Part shown: piece by piece, positions 49,140 to 57,338 of the stretch | How positions within the stretch are numbered: position 1 is the stretch's first letter | Layout: every line of letters begins with the position of its first letter | DNA from: CAXXOK01 sp964640955 | GTDB taxonomy: Bacteria > Bacillota > Clostridia > Christensenellales > Aristaeellaceae | Direction of reading: 5' to 3' | DNA length: 64,000 bases | Assembly: GCA_964640955.1 (NCBI GenBank) | Contig: CAZXJI010000008.1 | Span: forward strand, 62,001-126,000 | Made by a program: the position numbers and the translations under genes | The notes under the pieces: generated by a model | Told to the model about the DNA's origin: nothing | The model's database searches: none | Seen by the model: the letters and a program-made list of their open reading frames with translations, nothing else

Positions 49140-49351
49140 CCGGCCGGCCAAACACGGGCAAATTGTACGATTCGGTCGGAAAACATCCGTTTGTGAAAGA
49201 TAAAACAATTTTTGTTTGTTTGCAGGATTTTTGAAGTGGTTGCAGAATTATTTGAATTAGGGCGAAATTGTGCCATTTCGACCGATATTGCACCTCATCG
49301 GCGGCCGAAAACCGCTTGGAAGCCTCGGGCTTCCGCACTATGAACTCCAAG
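49140..49351 (+). promoter_or_regulatory. AT-rich leader region of pckA
   Basis: This gap is AT-rich from about 49185 to 49270, in contrast to its surroundings, and must hold the pckA promoter. I cannot pick one convincing -35/-10 pair. No catabolite-response element or riboswitch is recognisable by eye. Confidence 0.35.
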
Positions 49352-49363
49352 GAGGATACCAAC

Positions 49364-50938
49364 ATGAGTCTGGACCTGTCTTACCTGGGCCTCAACGGAA
49401 CCAAGAACGTGTATCGCAACCTTTCTCCCAGTGCGCTGGTAGAATGTGCTTTGGAGCGCGGAGAGGGCAAGCTGAGCAGCACCGGCGCGCTGGTCGTCAA
49501 CACCGGCAAGTACACCGGCCGCTCGCCTAAAGACCGCTTCGTGGTAGACGAACCTTCCATCCACGACGAAATCGCCTGGGGCAAGATCAACATGCCCATC
49601 AGCCAGGAGAAGTTCGACAACCTTCACGAGAAGATGCGCGGCTATTTCCAGCAGCGCGACGCTTTCGTGTTCGACGGCTTCGCCGGCGCCAACGAGAAGT
49701 ATCGCGTGCCCATCCGCGTGGTGACCGACCTGGCCAGCGAGAGCCTGTTCATCCACCAGGCGCTGCGCCGCCCGACCACGGAAGAGCTTGCGAACTTCGC
49801 GCCCGGCTTTACCGTCATCGCCGCGATCGGTTTGAAGATGATCCCCGAGGTGGACGGCGTCAACAGCGAGGCTGCCATCATGATCAGCTTTGAGAAGAAG
49901 ATGATCCTCATCGCCTGCAGCCAGTACGCCGGCGAGATCAAGAAGGGCATCTTCAGCGTGATGAACTACATTCTGCCCAAGCAGAACGTGCTTTCCATGC
50001 ACTGCTCCGCCAACGTCGGCGAAGCGGGCGACAGCGCCATTTTCTTCGGCCTTTCCGGCACCGGCAAGACCACCCTTTCCGCCGACCCCAACCGCAAGCT
50101 GATCGGCGACGACGAACACGGCTGGTGCGACGACGGCATCTTCAACTTTGAGGGCGGCTGCTACGCCAAGTGCATCCGGCTGTCCAAGGAGCATGAGCCG
50201 GACATTTACAACGCCATCCGCTTCGGCGCTTTGGTCGAAAACGTCGTGATGGACGAAGAGACCCGCGAGCTGGATTTCGACGACGGCAGCATCACCGAGA
50301 ACACCCGCGCCGGCTATCCCGTGGAGCACATCAATAACGTGGAGCTTTCCGGCGTCGCGGGCGTGCCCAAGACCATCATCTTCCTGACGGCCGATGCCTT
50401 CGGCGTGCTGCCCCCGATCAGCAAGCTGAGCCGCGAAGCCGCCATGTACCAGTTCGTCAGCGGCTACACCGCCAAGCTGGCCGGCACCGAGCGCGGCGTG
50501 ACCGAGCCGGAAGCCACCTTCTCCACCTGCTTCGGCGAGCCCTTCTTCCCGCTGCCCGCCAGCCGTTACGCCGAGCTGCTGGGCGAACGGATCGACAAGC
50601 ACGGCGCCAACGTCTACCTGGTCAACACCGGCTGGGCCGGCGGCAGCTACGGCAAGGGCGGCAACCGCATGAAACTGCCCCTGACCCGCGCGATGGTCAC
50701 CGCGGCCCTCAACGGCGAACTGGAGAAGGGCGAGTTCGAGCTCGACCCCATCTTCAACGTCATGGTGCCCAAGACCTGCCCGGGCGTCCCCTCCGAAGTG
50801 CTCTCTCCGCGCGAGTTCTGGGCGGACAAGGCCGCTTACGAGGAGACCGCCAGGAAGCTGGCCGGCATGTTCCAGAAGAACTTCACCAAGTACAAGAACA
50901 TGAGCCAGGCGATCATCGACGCGGGCCCCAAGGCCTGA
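49364..50938 (+). CDS. pckA: Phosphoenolpyruvate carboxykinase (ATP)
   Basis: Interconverts oxaloacetate and PEP with ATP/ADP. It acts in gluconeogenesis, or in the reverse direction as a CO2-fixing fermentative step in anaerobes. The 524 residues match the ATP-dependent class. The substrate motif is TGRSPKDRFVV, the kinase-1a P-loop GLSGTGKTTLSADP (about 228-241), and the metal site LIGDDEHGW. NTGWAGG and GKGGNRMKLPLTRAMV follow near residue 430. The ATG at 49364 lies eight bases after AAGGAGG. Codon use is more biased than its neighbours, suggesting high expression. It stands alone between two hairpins. Confidence 0.97.
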   Translation: MSLDLSYLGLNGTKNVYRNLSPSALVECALERGEGKLSSTGALVVNTGKYTGRSPKDRFVVDEPSIHDEIAWGKINMPISQEKFDNLHEKMRGYFQQRDAFVFDGFAGANEKYRVPIRVVTDLASESLFIHQALRRPTTEELANFAPGFTVIAAIGLKMIPEVDGVNSEAAIMISFEKKMILIACSQYAGEIKKGIFSVMNYILPKQNVLSMHCSANVGEAGDSAIFFGLSGTGKTTLSADPNRKLIGDDEHGWCDDGIFNFEGGCYAKCIRLSKEHEPDIYNAIRFGALVENVVMDEETRELDFDDGSITENTRAGYPVEHINNVELSGVAGVPKTIIFLTADAFGVLPPISKLSREAAMYQFVSGYTAKLAGTERGVTEPEATFSTCFGEPFFPLPASRYAELLGERIDKHGANVYLVNTGWAGGSYGKGGNRMKLPLTRAMVTAALNGELEKGEFELDPIFNVMVPKTCPGVPSEVLSPREFWADKAAYEETARKLAGMFQKNFTKYKNMSQAIIDAGPKA

Positions 50939-50962
50939 CCTGGTTCTCACCGCCATGCTTTG

Positions 50963-50992
50963 GCCGCCCGGTTTTCGAACCGGGCGGCTTTT
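50963..50992 (+). terminator. pckA terminator
   Basis: GCCGCCCGGTT and AACCGGGCGGC form a perfect 11-bp stem capped by a TTCG tetraloop, followed by TTTTCC. It lies 25 bases after the pckA stop. Confidence 0.9.
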
Positions 50993-51094
50993 CCATACCC
51001 CAAAACGGAAAGGCGTCCTCCGCACGGCTCCGGTGCCGGGGAGAAGCGCCGCCGGGCCGGCCGCGGGACGGATGCCGGGCGGGTGCAGGCATGC

Positions 51095-51100
51095 TATAAT
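51095..51100 (+). promoter_or_regulatory. Extended -10 promoter of the Ntn-hydrolase gene
   Basis: TGCTATAAT gives an extended -10 (TATAAT at 51095-51100), with no clear -35. The ATG lies 49 bases downstream. Confidence 0.6.
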
Positions 51101-51148
51101 GGAACCGGAAACGAAAACGGCGGCAAAAGCCGGGATCAGGAGAGAGAT

Positions 51149-51853
51149 ATGTGCACGAGGTTCGTCTATAACGGAAAGGACACGATCGTCGGCTTCAATT
51201 TCGACATCGACCCGGCCGTATGGGAGCACCGGGTGTTCCTCAGGCCCGACCTGTTCTATATCGGTATCAAAGTCAACGGCGCGTTTCACGCCTATCACGG
51301 CGTAAACGCGAACGGGAACGTGGGAACCCTGCTCTATGTCCACGAGTGCGAGGCGGGAAAGTACCGCCGGTCGCCGGCCTGCTACCGGATCGATCTGCTG
51401 GCCGAGCGGTTCCTGCGCGGCGGAATGTCGTTCGACGGAGCCGTGAAGACCGCCGCGGAAAAGAAAATCGTGAACGTGCCGGATTGCTCCATGCAGCTCT
51501 TCCTGTCGGACGCGGCGGGCAGGGTGCTGATGGTCGAGCCCGGCGTCGGCAGCCGGACGGAAAGGGAGAGGTTCTCGCTGCTGACCAACTACTCGGTTCT
51601 GGAGCCCGAGCGAACGAAGCCCTTCCTGACGCCGGGCGACGACCGTTACGAAAGGGCGCGGGAGATTCTTGCGCGTTCCGGGGAGGATTTCTCCGTGTGC
51701 GACGCGCTTGCGCTGCTAAAAACAGTGCGGCAGGAAGGCCTGTGGGCGACGCGGGTATCGTTCGTCTATTCGGTGGGGGAACGCACGGTGTATTACGTGC
51801 TGAACAACGATTTCGACCACGTGGCGGAGCACAGGCTGCGGCCGGAGGCGTAA
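51149..51853 (+). CDS. Linear amide C-N hydrolase, choloylglycine-hydrolase-like (Ntn fold)
   Basis: A 234-residue member of the choloylglycine hydrolase/penicillin V acylase family. Cys2 (MCTRF) would become the N-terminal nucleophile after removal of Met. GFNFDID aligns with the GRNMD motif and keeps Asp19, but the usual Arg is Phe16. GVNANGNVG matches the GxNxxG strand, LLTNYS supplies the oxyanion-hole Asn, and TRVSFVYSVGERTVYYVL resembles the C-terminal strand pair. It is shorter than bile salt hydrolases (about 320 residues), so a bile salt substrate is not assured; N-acyl amides or signals are alternatives. The start follows AGGAGAG. Monocistronic. Confidence 0.72.
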   Translation: MCTRFVYNGKDTIVGFNFDIDPAVWEHRVFLRPDLFYIGIKVNGAFHAYHGVNANGNVGTLLYVHECEAGKYRRSPACYRIDLLAERFLRGGMSFDGAVKTAAEKKIVNVPDCSMQLFLSDAAGRVLMVEPGVGSRTERERFSLLTNYSVLEPERTKPFLTPGDDRYERAREILARSGEDFSVCDALALLKTVRQEGLWATRVSFVYSVGERTVYYVLNNDFDHVAEHRLRPEA

Positions 51854-51887
51854 CGCGGCCGGCTTTTTCCAGCAAAATCACGGCAAT

Positions 51888-51906
51888 TTCTCATGCGATT
51901 CTCATG
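51888..51906 (+). promoter_or_regulatory. Direct repeat TTCTCATG with 11-bp period upstream of the DUF4342 genes
   Basis: TTCTCATG occurs at 51888-51895 and 51899-51906. An 11-bp spacing is typical of sites for OmpR/PhoP-type response regulators. It lies about 40 bases upstream of a weak -10 candidate (TATGCT near 51946). The role is inferred. Confidence 0.45.
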
Positions 51907-52002
51907 AAACCATAAATCCCCTCTCAAGCAACGGCGGCGGGAATATGCTACCATAAGCCCGTACCAAGGAAAACGCCGAACGCCGACGAGGAGGAACCCG
52001 AT

Positions 52003-52296
52003 ATGGATCACACGCAGGGCCGGGACGATCGCTTCTTCAGCAAAATGTACCGCACACGCTTCCGGGTGAGCAAGAATGGGACGACGGTCGTCAACCTGTC
52101 GATGCTGTTTTCCCTGATCGCGCTGCTGAGCGCTCCGTGGTTGGTGATCCTGGGGCTGCTGGCCGCGCTGGTGATGGGCTATCGCTTCGCCGTCGATAAG
52201 AACGGGCCCGGTTTCGAGCAGAGCTTCGACGACGTGGTGAAAAACGCCGCCTGCAACGTCAGGCATGCCGTGGACGCCGTAACCGACAAACGCTGA
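52003..52296 (+). CDS. DUF4342 family protein, first of a tandem pair
   Basis: A 97-residue protein of the DUF4342 type. It has a basic N-terminal strand (RTRFRVSKNGTTVVNLSM), a hydrophobic hairpin of two membrane segments (about 35-60, LLSAPWLVILGLLAALVMGY), and a C-terminal amphipathic helix (FDDVVKNAACNVRHAV). Function is unknown; some relatives carry a UBA-like domain and sit near envelope-stress genes. GAGGAGG precedes the ATG. A paralogue follows 45 bases later. Confidence 0.8.
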   Translation: MDHTQGRDDRFFSKMYRTRFRVSKNGTTVVNLSMLFSLIALLSAPWLVILGLLAALVMGYRFAVDKNGPGFEQSFDDVVKNAACNVRHAVDAVTDKR

Positions 52297-52340
52297 CGCT
52301 TCCCGCGCCGAATACCTGAAACGACAAGGAGGATGTTCCC

Positions 52341-52685
52341 ATGGATAACAACGCTCAACACAACGGAAACGAAAGAAACGGACTTTTCAGCATCCTGTAC
52401 CGCACGCGCATCGTCATCCGCAAAGAGGATACGGTGATCATCAACCTCTCGGTGCTCTTCAGCATCCTCGCGCTGCTGTTTGCGCCGTGGGTGGTGGTGA
52501 TCGGCGCGATCGTCGCGCTGATCCTGGGCTACCGCTTCGCCATCGACCGCAACGCCGCGGGCTTCAGCGGGAGCTTTGAAAACGTCGTCAAGGACGCGGC
52601 CGGCACCGTGAAGCGTGCCGTGGAAAACGCGACGGGCCATCAGGACGACGACGATACCCGCCCGGATCACGACCGGGAGGAATAA
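52341..52685 (+). CDS. DUF4342 family protein, second of a tandem pair
   Basis: A 114-residue paralogue of the preceding gene. The strand-hairpin-helix order is the same (RTRIVIRKEDTVIINLSVLF; LLFAPWVVVIGAIVALILGY; FENVVKDAAGTVKRAVENAT), and only the acidic tail (DDDDTRPDHDREE) is extra. Similar spacing and conserved YRFA(V/I)D after the membrane hairpin show a tandem duplication. AAGGAGG lies before the ATG. A strong hairpin ends the transcript. Confidence 0.82.
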   Translation: MDNNAQHNGNERNGLFSILYRTRIVIRKEDTVIINLSVLFSILALLFAPWVVVIGAIVALILGYRFAIDRNAAGFSGSFENVVKDAAGTVKRAVENATGHQDDDDTRPDHDREE

Positions 52686-52724
52686 GCCGGCCGTTGCCGG
52701 AAACGGAGAGCATAAACAAAACAG

Positions 52725-52760
52725 AAGGGACGTACGCATCAGCGCGTACGTCCCTTTTGT
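52725..52760. terminator. Bidirectional terminator between the DUF4342 pair and the TRIC gene
   Basis: AAGGGACGTACGC (52725-52737) and GCGTACGTCCCTT (52744-52756) form a 13-bp stem with an ATCAGC loop, followed by TTGTTTGC on the plus strand. It serves the convergent genes. Confidence 0.85.
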
Positions 52761-52764
52761 TTGC

Positions 52765-53424
52765 TTATCCCTGCGGCTTGGGCGGCACGAGGGGAACGCG
52801 CGGAAAATCCCACTTGAAATGGGCGGCCAGCCCGCGGATGACGACCGTGACGGCGGCGGCCAGGATCGTCGCGAGGGTCGCGGTCATATAATCCCGGAGG
52901 ACGAGATAAACGCACGCGCCGATCAGCGCGGCGACGGCATACACGTGCTTGACCAGAACGCTGGGCATTTCACCCGCCATCATGTCCCGCAGGATGCCGC
53001 CGCCCGTGCCGGTCAAAAGCGCCACGAACAGGAACAGAAACGCCGATCCCTCGGGGTAGGCGCGTATCGCGGTGTCCACGCCGCTGGCGGCGAACACACC
53101 CAGGCCGACCGCGTCGGTGTACAGCAGCGTAAGCCGGTACACGTTGCGCGTTCGCTCCGAGGGGACGCGGGGGTGGAAGTACTGCACCGCGAAGAACAGC
53201 GTGCTCGCGATGATGGAGATCAGCGCGAAAGCCGGATCGCGAAGCATCTGCGGCGGGGAGATGCCAAGCACGATGTCGCGCAGGCACCCGCCGCCCACTC
53301 CGGTTGCCAGCCCCAGCACGTTCACGCCGAAGAGGTCCATCCCCTTGCGGATGGCCAGCGTCGCTCCTGAAATGGCGAAGGCGACGACGCCCACGCACTC
53401 CACGATGAAAAAAGGATCGCTCAT
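52765..53424 (-). CDS. TRIC-type cation channel family protein (YadS/UPF0126)
   Basis: A 219-residue membrane protein with seven hydrophobic segments built from two UPF0126 repeats. Each repeat carries the Gly-rich kinked helix: GVGGGCLRDIVLG near residue 42 and GTGGGILRDMMAGE near residue 130. The family includes bacterial and archaeal trimeric cation channels; some members have been linked to glycine uptake. The start at 53424 lies eight bases after AAGGAG. It has its own promoter and stands alone. Confidence 0.88.
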   Translation of the reverse strand: MSDPFFIVECVGVVAFAISGATLAIRKGMDLFGVNVLGLATGVGGGCLRDIVLGISPPQMLRDPAFALISIIASTLFFAVQYFHPRVPSERTRNVYRLTLLYTDAVGLGVFAASGVDTAIRAYPEGSAFLFLFVALLTGTGGGILRDMMAGEMPSVLVKHVYAVAALIGACVYLVLRDYMTATLATILAAAVTVVIRGLAAHFKWDFPRVPLVPPKPQG

Positions 53425-53470
53425 AGGGACGGCTCCTTTCCCGAACGGCACACCCTCCAAAATCGAGGGC

Positions 53471-53499
53471 ATCATAACACGGAAGCGCCGCCGTGGCAA
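53471..53499 (-). promoter_or_regulatory. TRIC gene promoter
   Basis: Minus-strand -35 TTGCCA (53494-53499), 17-bp spacer, -10 TATGAT (53471-53476), the same boxes and spacing as the lepA and MATE promoters. Confidence 0.75.
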
Positions 53500-53586
53500 G
53501 CGCTTTTTTCATGTCCGAATGCGAGCGGGGATCACCGGCCGGCGAGGGTTTGGCGCCCCGTACGCCGGGCGGCTCCGCCGTGCCCA

Positions 53587-53611
53587 ACCGCTGCCGCCGG
53601 GCGGTTTTTTT
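53587..53611 (+). terminator. Terminator-like hairpin with T-run in the TRIC-MarR gap
   Basis: ACCGC and GCGGT flank a 9-base loop and run into seven Ts. No plus-strand gene lies before it, so it may only block stray transcription into the fab operon. The rest of the 53500-53700 gap shows no gene. Confidence 0.35.
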
Positions 53612-53702
53612 CGGCCGGTTCCGGCGCCCAAAGCGCAGGCGTGGCAAGGGCTGGATGGAAGGGATGGCCAAACGGGCGGCGTTTCGGCCGCGGGAACGGG
53701 GG

Positions 53703-53747
53703 TTGACAAGCGAACCAAAGTCCATATAATTAGTTTGTCTAACGAAT
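53703..53747 (+). promoter_or_regulatory. Fatty acid operon promoter with overlapping MarR-type operator
   Basis: Consensus -35 TTGACA (53703-53708), 16-bp spacer, consensus -10 TATAAT (53725-53730). An imperfect 19-bp dyad at 53729-53747 (ATT-GTT arm mirrored by AAC-AAT, centred on 53738) overlaps the -10 and start site. This is where a FabT-like repressor would block transcription. The operator call is inference from symmetry and position. Confidence 0.75.
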
Positions 53748-53772
53748 AAGATTGCGGACGGGAGCGAAAGCG

Positions 53773-54285
53773 ATGGACGAATTCAACAAAGAACTGAACC
53801 GCTTGCTGGTCAGCACCTACCGCGACATCGGCAAGCTGGAGGAGGGGATGCTCCACTCCGTCAGCGGCATGGAACTGTCCATCGGCGAAATGCACCTGCT
53901 GGAGGCCGTCGGGGAGAACAAGGAGCGCGGGATGCTCGTGTGCGAGCTGGCCCAGCGTATGGAGCTCACGCCCCCGACCGTCACGGTCGCCATCAACAAG
54001 CTGGCCTACAAGGGTTACGTGCAAAAGACCCGCTCGACGCTGGACAAGCGTAGCGTCATCGTTACCCTCACCCGCACCGGCAAGAAGATCAACGCCGCCC
54101 ACCGCTATTTTCACGAGCAGATGGTGCGCAGCCTCGTCCGCCTCCTCTCCGCGCAGGAGCGGGAAGGCCTCCTGCACGGCATGCAGTCGCTCAACGCTTT
54201 TTTTAAAAACGCGCTCAACGAGCAGGAACGCAAGGATGAAGGCGGAAACGATATCAACAGCGACGCGGAAGCGGAAAGAGTGTAA
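53773..54285 (+). CDS. MarR family regulator of fatty acid synthesis (FabT-like)
   Basis: A 170-residue MarR-type winged-helix protein. The recognition helix region is ELAQRMELTPPTVTVAINKL (about 57-76), and the wing carries TLDKRSVIVTLTRTGKK. Long terminal helices form the dimer interface. As the first gene of the fab operon, right after a palindrome at the promoter, it is most likely an autoregulated repressor that senses acyl-ACP, as FabT does in streptococci. The start at 53773 follows GGGAGCG; a TTG seven codons earlier is less likely. Confidence 0.85.
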   Translation: MDEFNKELNRLLVSTYRDIGKLEEGMLHSVSGMELSIGEMHLLEAVGENKERGMLVCELAQRMELTPPTVTVAINKLAYKGYVQKTRSTLDKRSVIVTLTRTGKKINAAHRYFHEQMVRSLVRLLSAQEREGLLHGMQSLNAFFKNALNEQERKDEGGNDINSDAEAERV

Positions 54286-54288
54286 CGA

Positions 54289-55239
54289 ATGAAGATACGC
54301 GCCTTTGGGCATGCCCTGCCGCAGAGAACGGTTACCAACCGCGAGCTTTCGACCATTCTGGATACCTCGGACGAATGGATCCGCACCCACACGGGCATCC
54401 GCAGCCGCCGCATCATCACCGGGGAGGAGACGCTCTCCGGCCTGGGGGCCGAGGCGGCGCGGATGGCGCTTGAGCGCGCGGGGCTCACGGCGACGGACGT
54501 GGATTACATTCTCTGCTCCACTTCGCGCGGGGAGATGTTTTTTCCTTCCACCGCCTGCCTGATCCAGCAAAAGCTGGGCGCGGACTGCCCCTGCATGGAC
54601 GTGAACGCCGGGTGCACCGGTTTTCTGTACGCGCTGGATACGGCGGACGCCATGATCACCGCCGGAAAAGCGGAGCGGGTGCTCATCGTGTGCGCCGAGC
54701 AGCTTTCCGCCGTTGCGGACTGGACGGACCGCAGCACCTGCGTGCTGTTCGGGGACGCGGCGGGTGCGGCGCTGTGCGAGCGCGGCGACGGCCTGAAAGC
54801 CGTCCGCCTCACCGCCGAGGGCGATCCGACCCACCTGCACGGCTGGCCGAGCGGCGGCAATTGCCCGTTCCACGAGCACATCCCCGAGGAATGCCTCCTG
54901 TATATGAACGGGCAGGAGATATTCAAATTCGCCATCACCCGCTCGCAGCGCGACATTGGCGACGTGCTGGCCGACTGCGATCTGACCGCCGACGCGGCCG
55001 ATTACTTCGTGCTTCACCAGGCGAACCGCCGCATCCTGGATGCGGTGCGCACCCGCCTGAAGCAGCCCGCGGAGAAGTTTCCCGTCAACATCACCACGCA
55101 TGGGAACGCTTCCTCCGCGTGCATACCCGTCCTGCTGTCCGAAATGACGGCGGACGGCCGCCTCCAAAAGGGGCAGACGCTTGTGCTCAGCGCGTTCGGC
55201 GCAGGGCTGACCACAGGGGCAGCGGTGCTGCAATACTGA
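54289..55239 (+). CDS. fabH: 3-oxoacyl-ACP synthase III
   Basis: Starts fatty acid synthesis by condensing acetyl-CoA (or a branched starter) with malonyl-ACP. The catalytic triad is visible: Cys109 in VNAGCTGF, His in FVLHQANRRI, and Asn in THGNASSA near the C-terminus. The DTSDEWIRTHTGIRSRR segment is the classic FabH start region. The 316-residue length is typical. It follows the MarR gene by three bases. Confidence 0.96.
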   Translation: MKIRAFGHALPQRTVTNRELSTILDTSDEWIRTHTGIRSRRIITGEETLSGLGAEAARMALERAGLTATDVDYILCSTSRGEMFFPSTACLIQQKLGADCPCMDVNAGCTGFLYALDTADAMITAGKAERVLIVCAEQLSAVADWTDRSTCVLFGDAAGAALCERGDGLKAVRLTAEGDPTHLHGWPSGGNCPFHEHIPEECLLYMNGQEIFKFAITRSQRDIGDVLADCDLTADAADYFVLHQANRRILDAVRTRLKQPAEKFPVNITTHGNASSACIPVLLSEMTADGRLQKGQTLVLSAFGAGLTTGAAVLQY

Positions 55240-55258
55240 TTTTTGGGAGGATACCGAC

Positions 55259-55486
55259 ATGACGACTTTCGAAACCATCGCGAAGCTGCTGGCGGAAGCC
55301 AAAGACCTGGACGTGAACGAAATCAAGCCCGAAATGACCTTCGCCGACCTGGGGCTGGACAGCCTGGACGTGGCGGAACTGGTGATGAACCTGGAGGACG
55401 AAATCGAGGGCGTGAGCATCGACATCAGCCCCGATCTGAAAACCGTGCAGGACGTTGTGGCGCTCGTGGACGCGCAAAAGAAATGA
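55259..55486 (+). CDS. acpP: Acyl carrier protein
   Basis: Carries growing acyl chains on phosphopantetheine attached to the serine of LGLDSLDVAEL (about residue 38). It is a 75-residue acidic four-helix protein. GGGAGG precedes the ATG. Its stop codon overlaps the fabK start as ATGA, tying carrier and reductase production. Confidence 0.97.
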   Translation: MTTFETIAKLLAEAKDLDVNEIKPEMTFADLGLDSLDVAELVMNLEDEIEGVSIDISPDLKTVQDVVALVDAQKK

Positions 55487-56430
55487 TCGCTTCCGTGCTT
55501 TGCGAAGCCCTCGGGCTTCGCTACCCTATCTTTCAGGGCGGCATGGCGTGGGTGTCCGAGGCCGGGCTGGCCGCCGCGGTCTCCAACGCGGGCGGCCTGG
55601 GCGTGATCTCCGCGATGAACGCGGACGCGGATTATCTGCGCGCGCAGATTCGCAAATGCCGGACGCTGACCGACAAGCCCTTCGGCGTCAACATCATGCT
55701 CATGTCCCCGCACGTGAAGGAAGTGGCGCGCGTCTGCGTGGAGGAAAAGCCCGCCGTGGTCACCACCGGCGCGGGCCTGCCCAACGCCTACATGAAGGAC
55801 TGGATCGCCGCCGGGATCAGGGTGATCCCGGTCGTGCCCTCCACCGCCATGGCGCGGCTGGTTGAGCGCGCCGGGGCCTTCGCGGTGATCGCCGAAGGCG
55901 GCGAGTCCGGCGGGCACGTGGGCGACCTGTCCACCATGACGCTGGTGCCGCAGGTGGCCGACGCGGTGAAGATTCCCGTGCTCGCGGCGGGCGGCATCGC
56001 GGACGGGCGCGGCGTGGCCGCGTCGCTGATGCTGGGCGCGTCGGGCGTGCAGTGCGGCACCGTGTTCCTGTGCGCCACGGAGTGCGCCGTTCACGAGACT
56101 TACAAGCAAAAGATCATCAAGGCCGGGGACATCGACACGGTGGTGACCGGCAAACGCCTCAACCACGCCGTGCGCAGCCTGAAAACCCCCTTCACGCGCC
56201 GCTATATGCAAAAGGAATTCGATCCCGCCACCTCGGGTGACGAGCTGGAGGCGATGGGGGTCGGCGCGCTGCGCAAGGCCGCGGTGGAAGGCGACGAGGA
56301 AAACGGATGCTTCCTGGCCGGACAGGCGGCGGCGATGGTACATTGCGTGCGGCCGGCCGGGGAGATCATCACGCAGATGTTTACGGAAGCGGAAACGCTG
56401 CTTGCGGGAGCGCCGAAATGGGTAAAATAG
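55483..56430 (+). CDS. fabK: Enoyl-ACP reductase II (FMN-dependent)
   Basis: FMN- and NAD(P)H-dependent enoyl-ACP reductase, performing the last step of each elongation round and insensitive to triclosan. The TIM barrel has PIFQGGMAWVSEAGLAAAVS, then FGVNIMLM, EGGESGGHVGDLSTM and VLAAGGIADGRG, the flavin-binding signatures of the FabK/NMO family. The 315-residue length and its position between acpP and fabD separate it from nitronate monooxygenase. No FabI is seen in the window, so this is probably the main reductase. Confidence 0.95.
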   Translation: MIASVLCEALGLRYPIFQGGMAWVSEAGLAAAVSNAGGLGVISAMNADADYLRAQIRKCRTLTDKPFGVNIMLMSPHVKEVARVCVEEKPAVVTTGAGLPNAYMKDWIAAGIRVIPVVPSTAMARLVERAGAFAVIAEGGESGGHVGDLSTMTLVPQVADAVKIPVLAAGGIADGRGVAASLMLGASGVQCGTVFLCATECAVHETYKQKIIKAGDIDTVVTGKRLNHAVRSLKTPFTRRYMQKEFDPATSGDELEAMGVGALRKAAVEGDEENGCFLAGQAAAMVHCVRPAGEIITQMFTEAETLLAGAPKWVK

Positions 56431-57326
56431 CCTTCGTGTTCGCGGGACAGGGCGCGCAGTACGCCGGCATGGGCCAAAGCCTGTACGAAACCTCCCCCGC
56501 GGCCAAAGCGATTCTCGATCAGGCCGAGGCCCTGCGCCCCGGCACGCTGGAAACCTGCTTCGCCGGCACGAAGGAAGAACTGAGCCGGACGGAGAACACT
56601 CAACCTTGTCTGATGGCGGTGGATTGCGCCTGCGCCGCGGCGCTGACCGAGGCGGGCGTCGCGCCCGAAGGCTTCGCCGGGTTTTCGCTGGGCGAGATCG
56701 CGGCGCTGTGGGCGAGCGGGATGCTCTCCTTTGCGGAGGCTTTCCGGCTGACGCTACGGCGCGCGGAGCTCATGGCCGCGTGCGCCGGGCGCACCGAAGC
56801 CGGCATGATTGCCGTGTTGAAGCTTGCGGATGACGCGGTGGAGGCCCTCTGCGGCGAAACCGGCGCCTGGCCCGTCAACTACAACTGTCCCGGACAGGTG
56901 GTATGCGCCCTGCCGAAAAGCGGCTTTCCCGCTTTCCTCGAAGCGGTGAAGGCGGCGGGCGGTCGCGCGATTCCGCTTATGGTGAGCGGCGGCTTCCACA
57001 GCCCGCTCATGCGGGAGGCTGCGCGGGGCCTGCGGGCGTATGCCGAGGGCGTTATTTTCACCGAGCCGGAAGCGCCCCTGTACGCGAACGCGACCTGCCG
57101 CCCCTATACGGCGGCGGAGGCCCCGGCGCTGCTTGGCGCGCAGGTGGAAAGCCCCGTGCGCTGGACGGAGCTGATCCGCGGCATGCAGGCGGACGGATAC
57201 ACGGACTTCATCGAACTGGGCGCGGGCAAGACCCTGAGCGGGCTGATCGAGAGAATCGGCGGAGCCGGGAAGATCGCCCGCGTGGAAGACGCTTCAACCC
57301 TGACCGATACCCTCGCCCTACTGTAA
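56418..57326 (+). CDS. fabD: Malonyl-CoA-ACP transacylase
   Basis: Moves malonyl from CoA to ACP. The N-terminus is IAFVFAGQGAQYAGMG. The active serine is Ser90 in GFSLGEIAAL, the conserved Arg lies about 25 residues on in LRRAELM, and the catalytic His is in VSGGFHSPLM. The 302-residue length is typical. The ATG lies inside the end of fabK (overlap of 13 bases) with GGGAG seven bases upstream. Confidence 0.96.
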   Translation: MGKIAFVFAGQGAQYAGMGQSLYETSPAAKAILDQAEALRPGTLETCFAGTKEELSRTENTQPCLMAVDCACAAALTEAGVAPEGFAGFSLGEIAALWASGMLSFAEAFRLTLRRAELMAACAGRTEAGMIAVLKLADDAVEALCGETGAWPVNYNCPGQVVCALPKSGFPAFLEAVKAAGGRAIPLMVSGGFHSPLMREAARGLRAYAEGVIFTEPEAPLYANATCRPYTAAEAPALLGAQVESPVRWTELIRGMQADGYTDFIELGAGKTLSGLIERIGGAGKIARVEDASTLTDTLALL

Positions 57327-57338
57327 GGAGGTACCCGG

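Noticed and set aside
53509..56343. 944-codon minus-strand open frame opposite marR-fabH-acpP-fabK
   Set aside because: Four well-supported plus-strand genes occupy the region; the frame has no ribosome site or domain.
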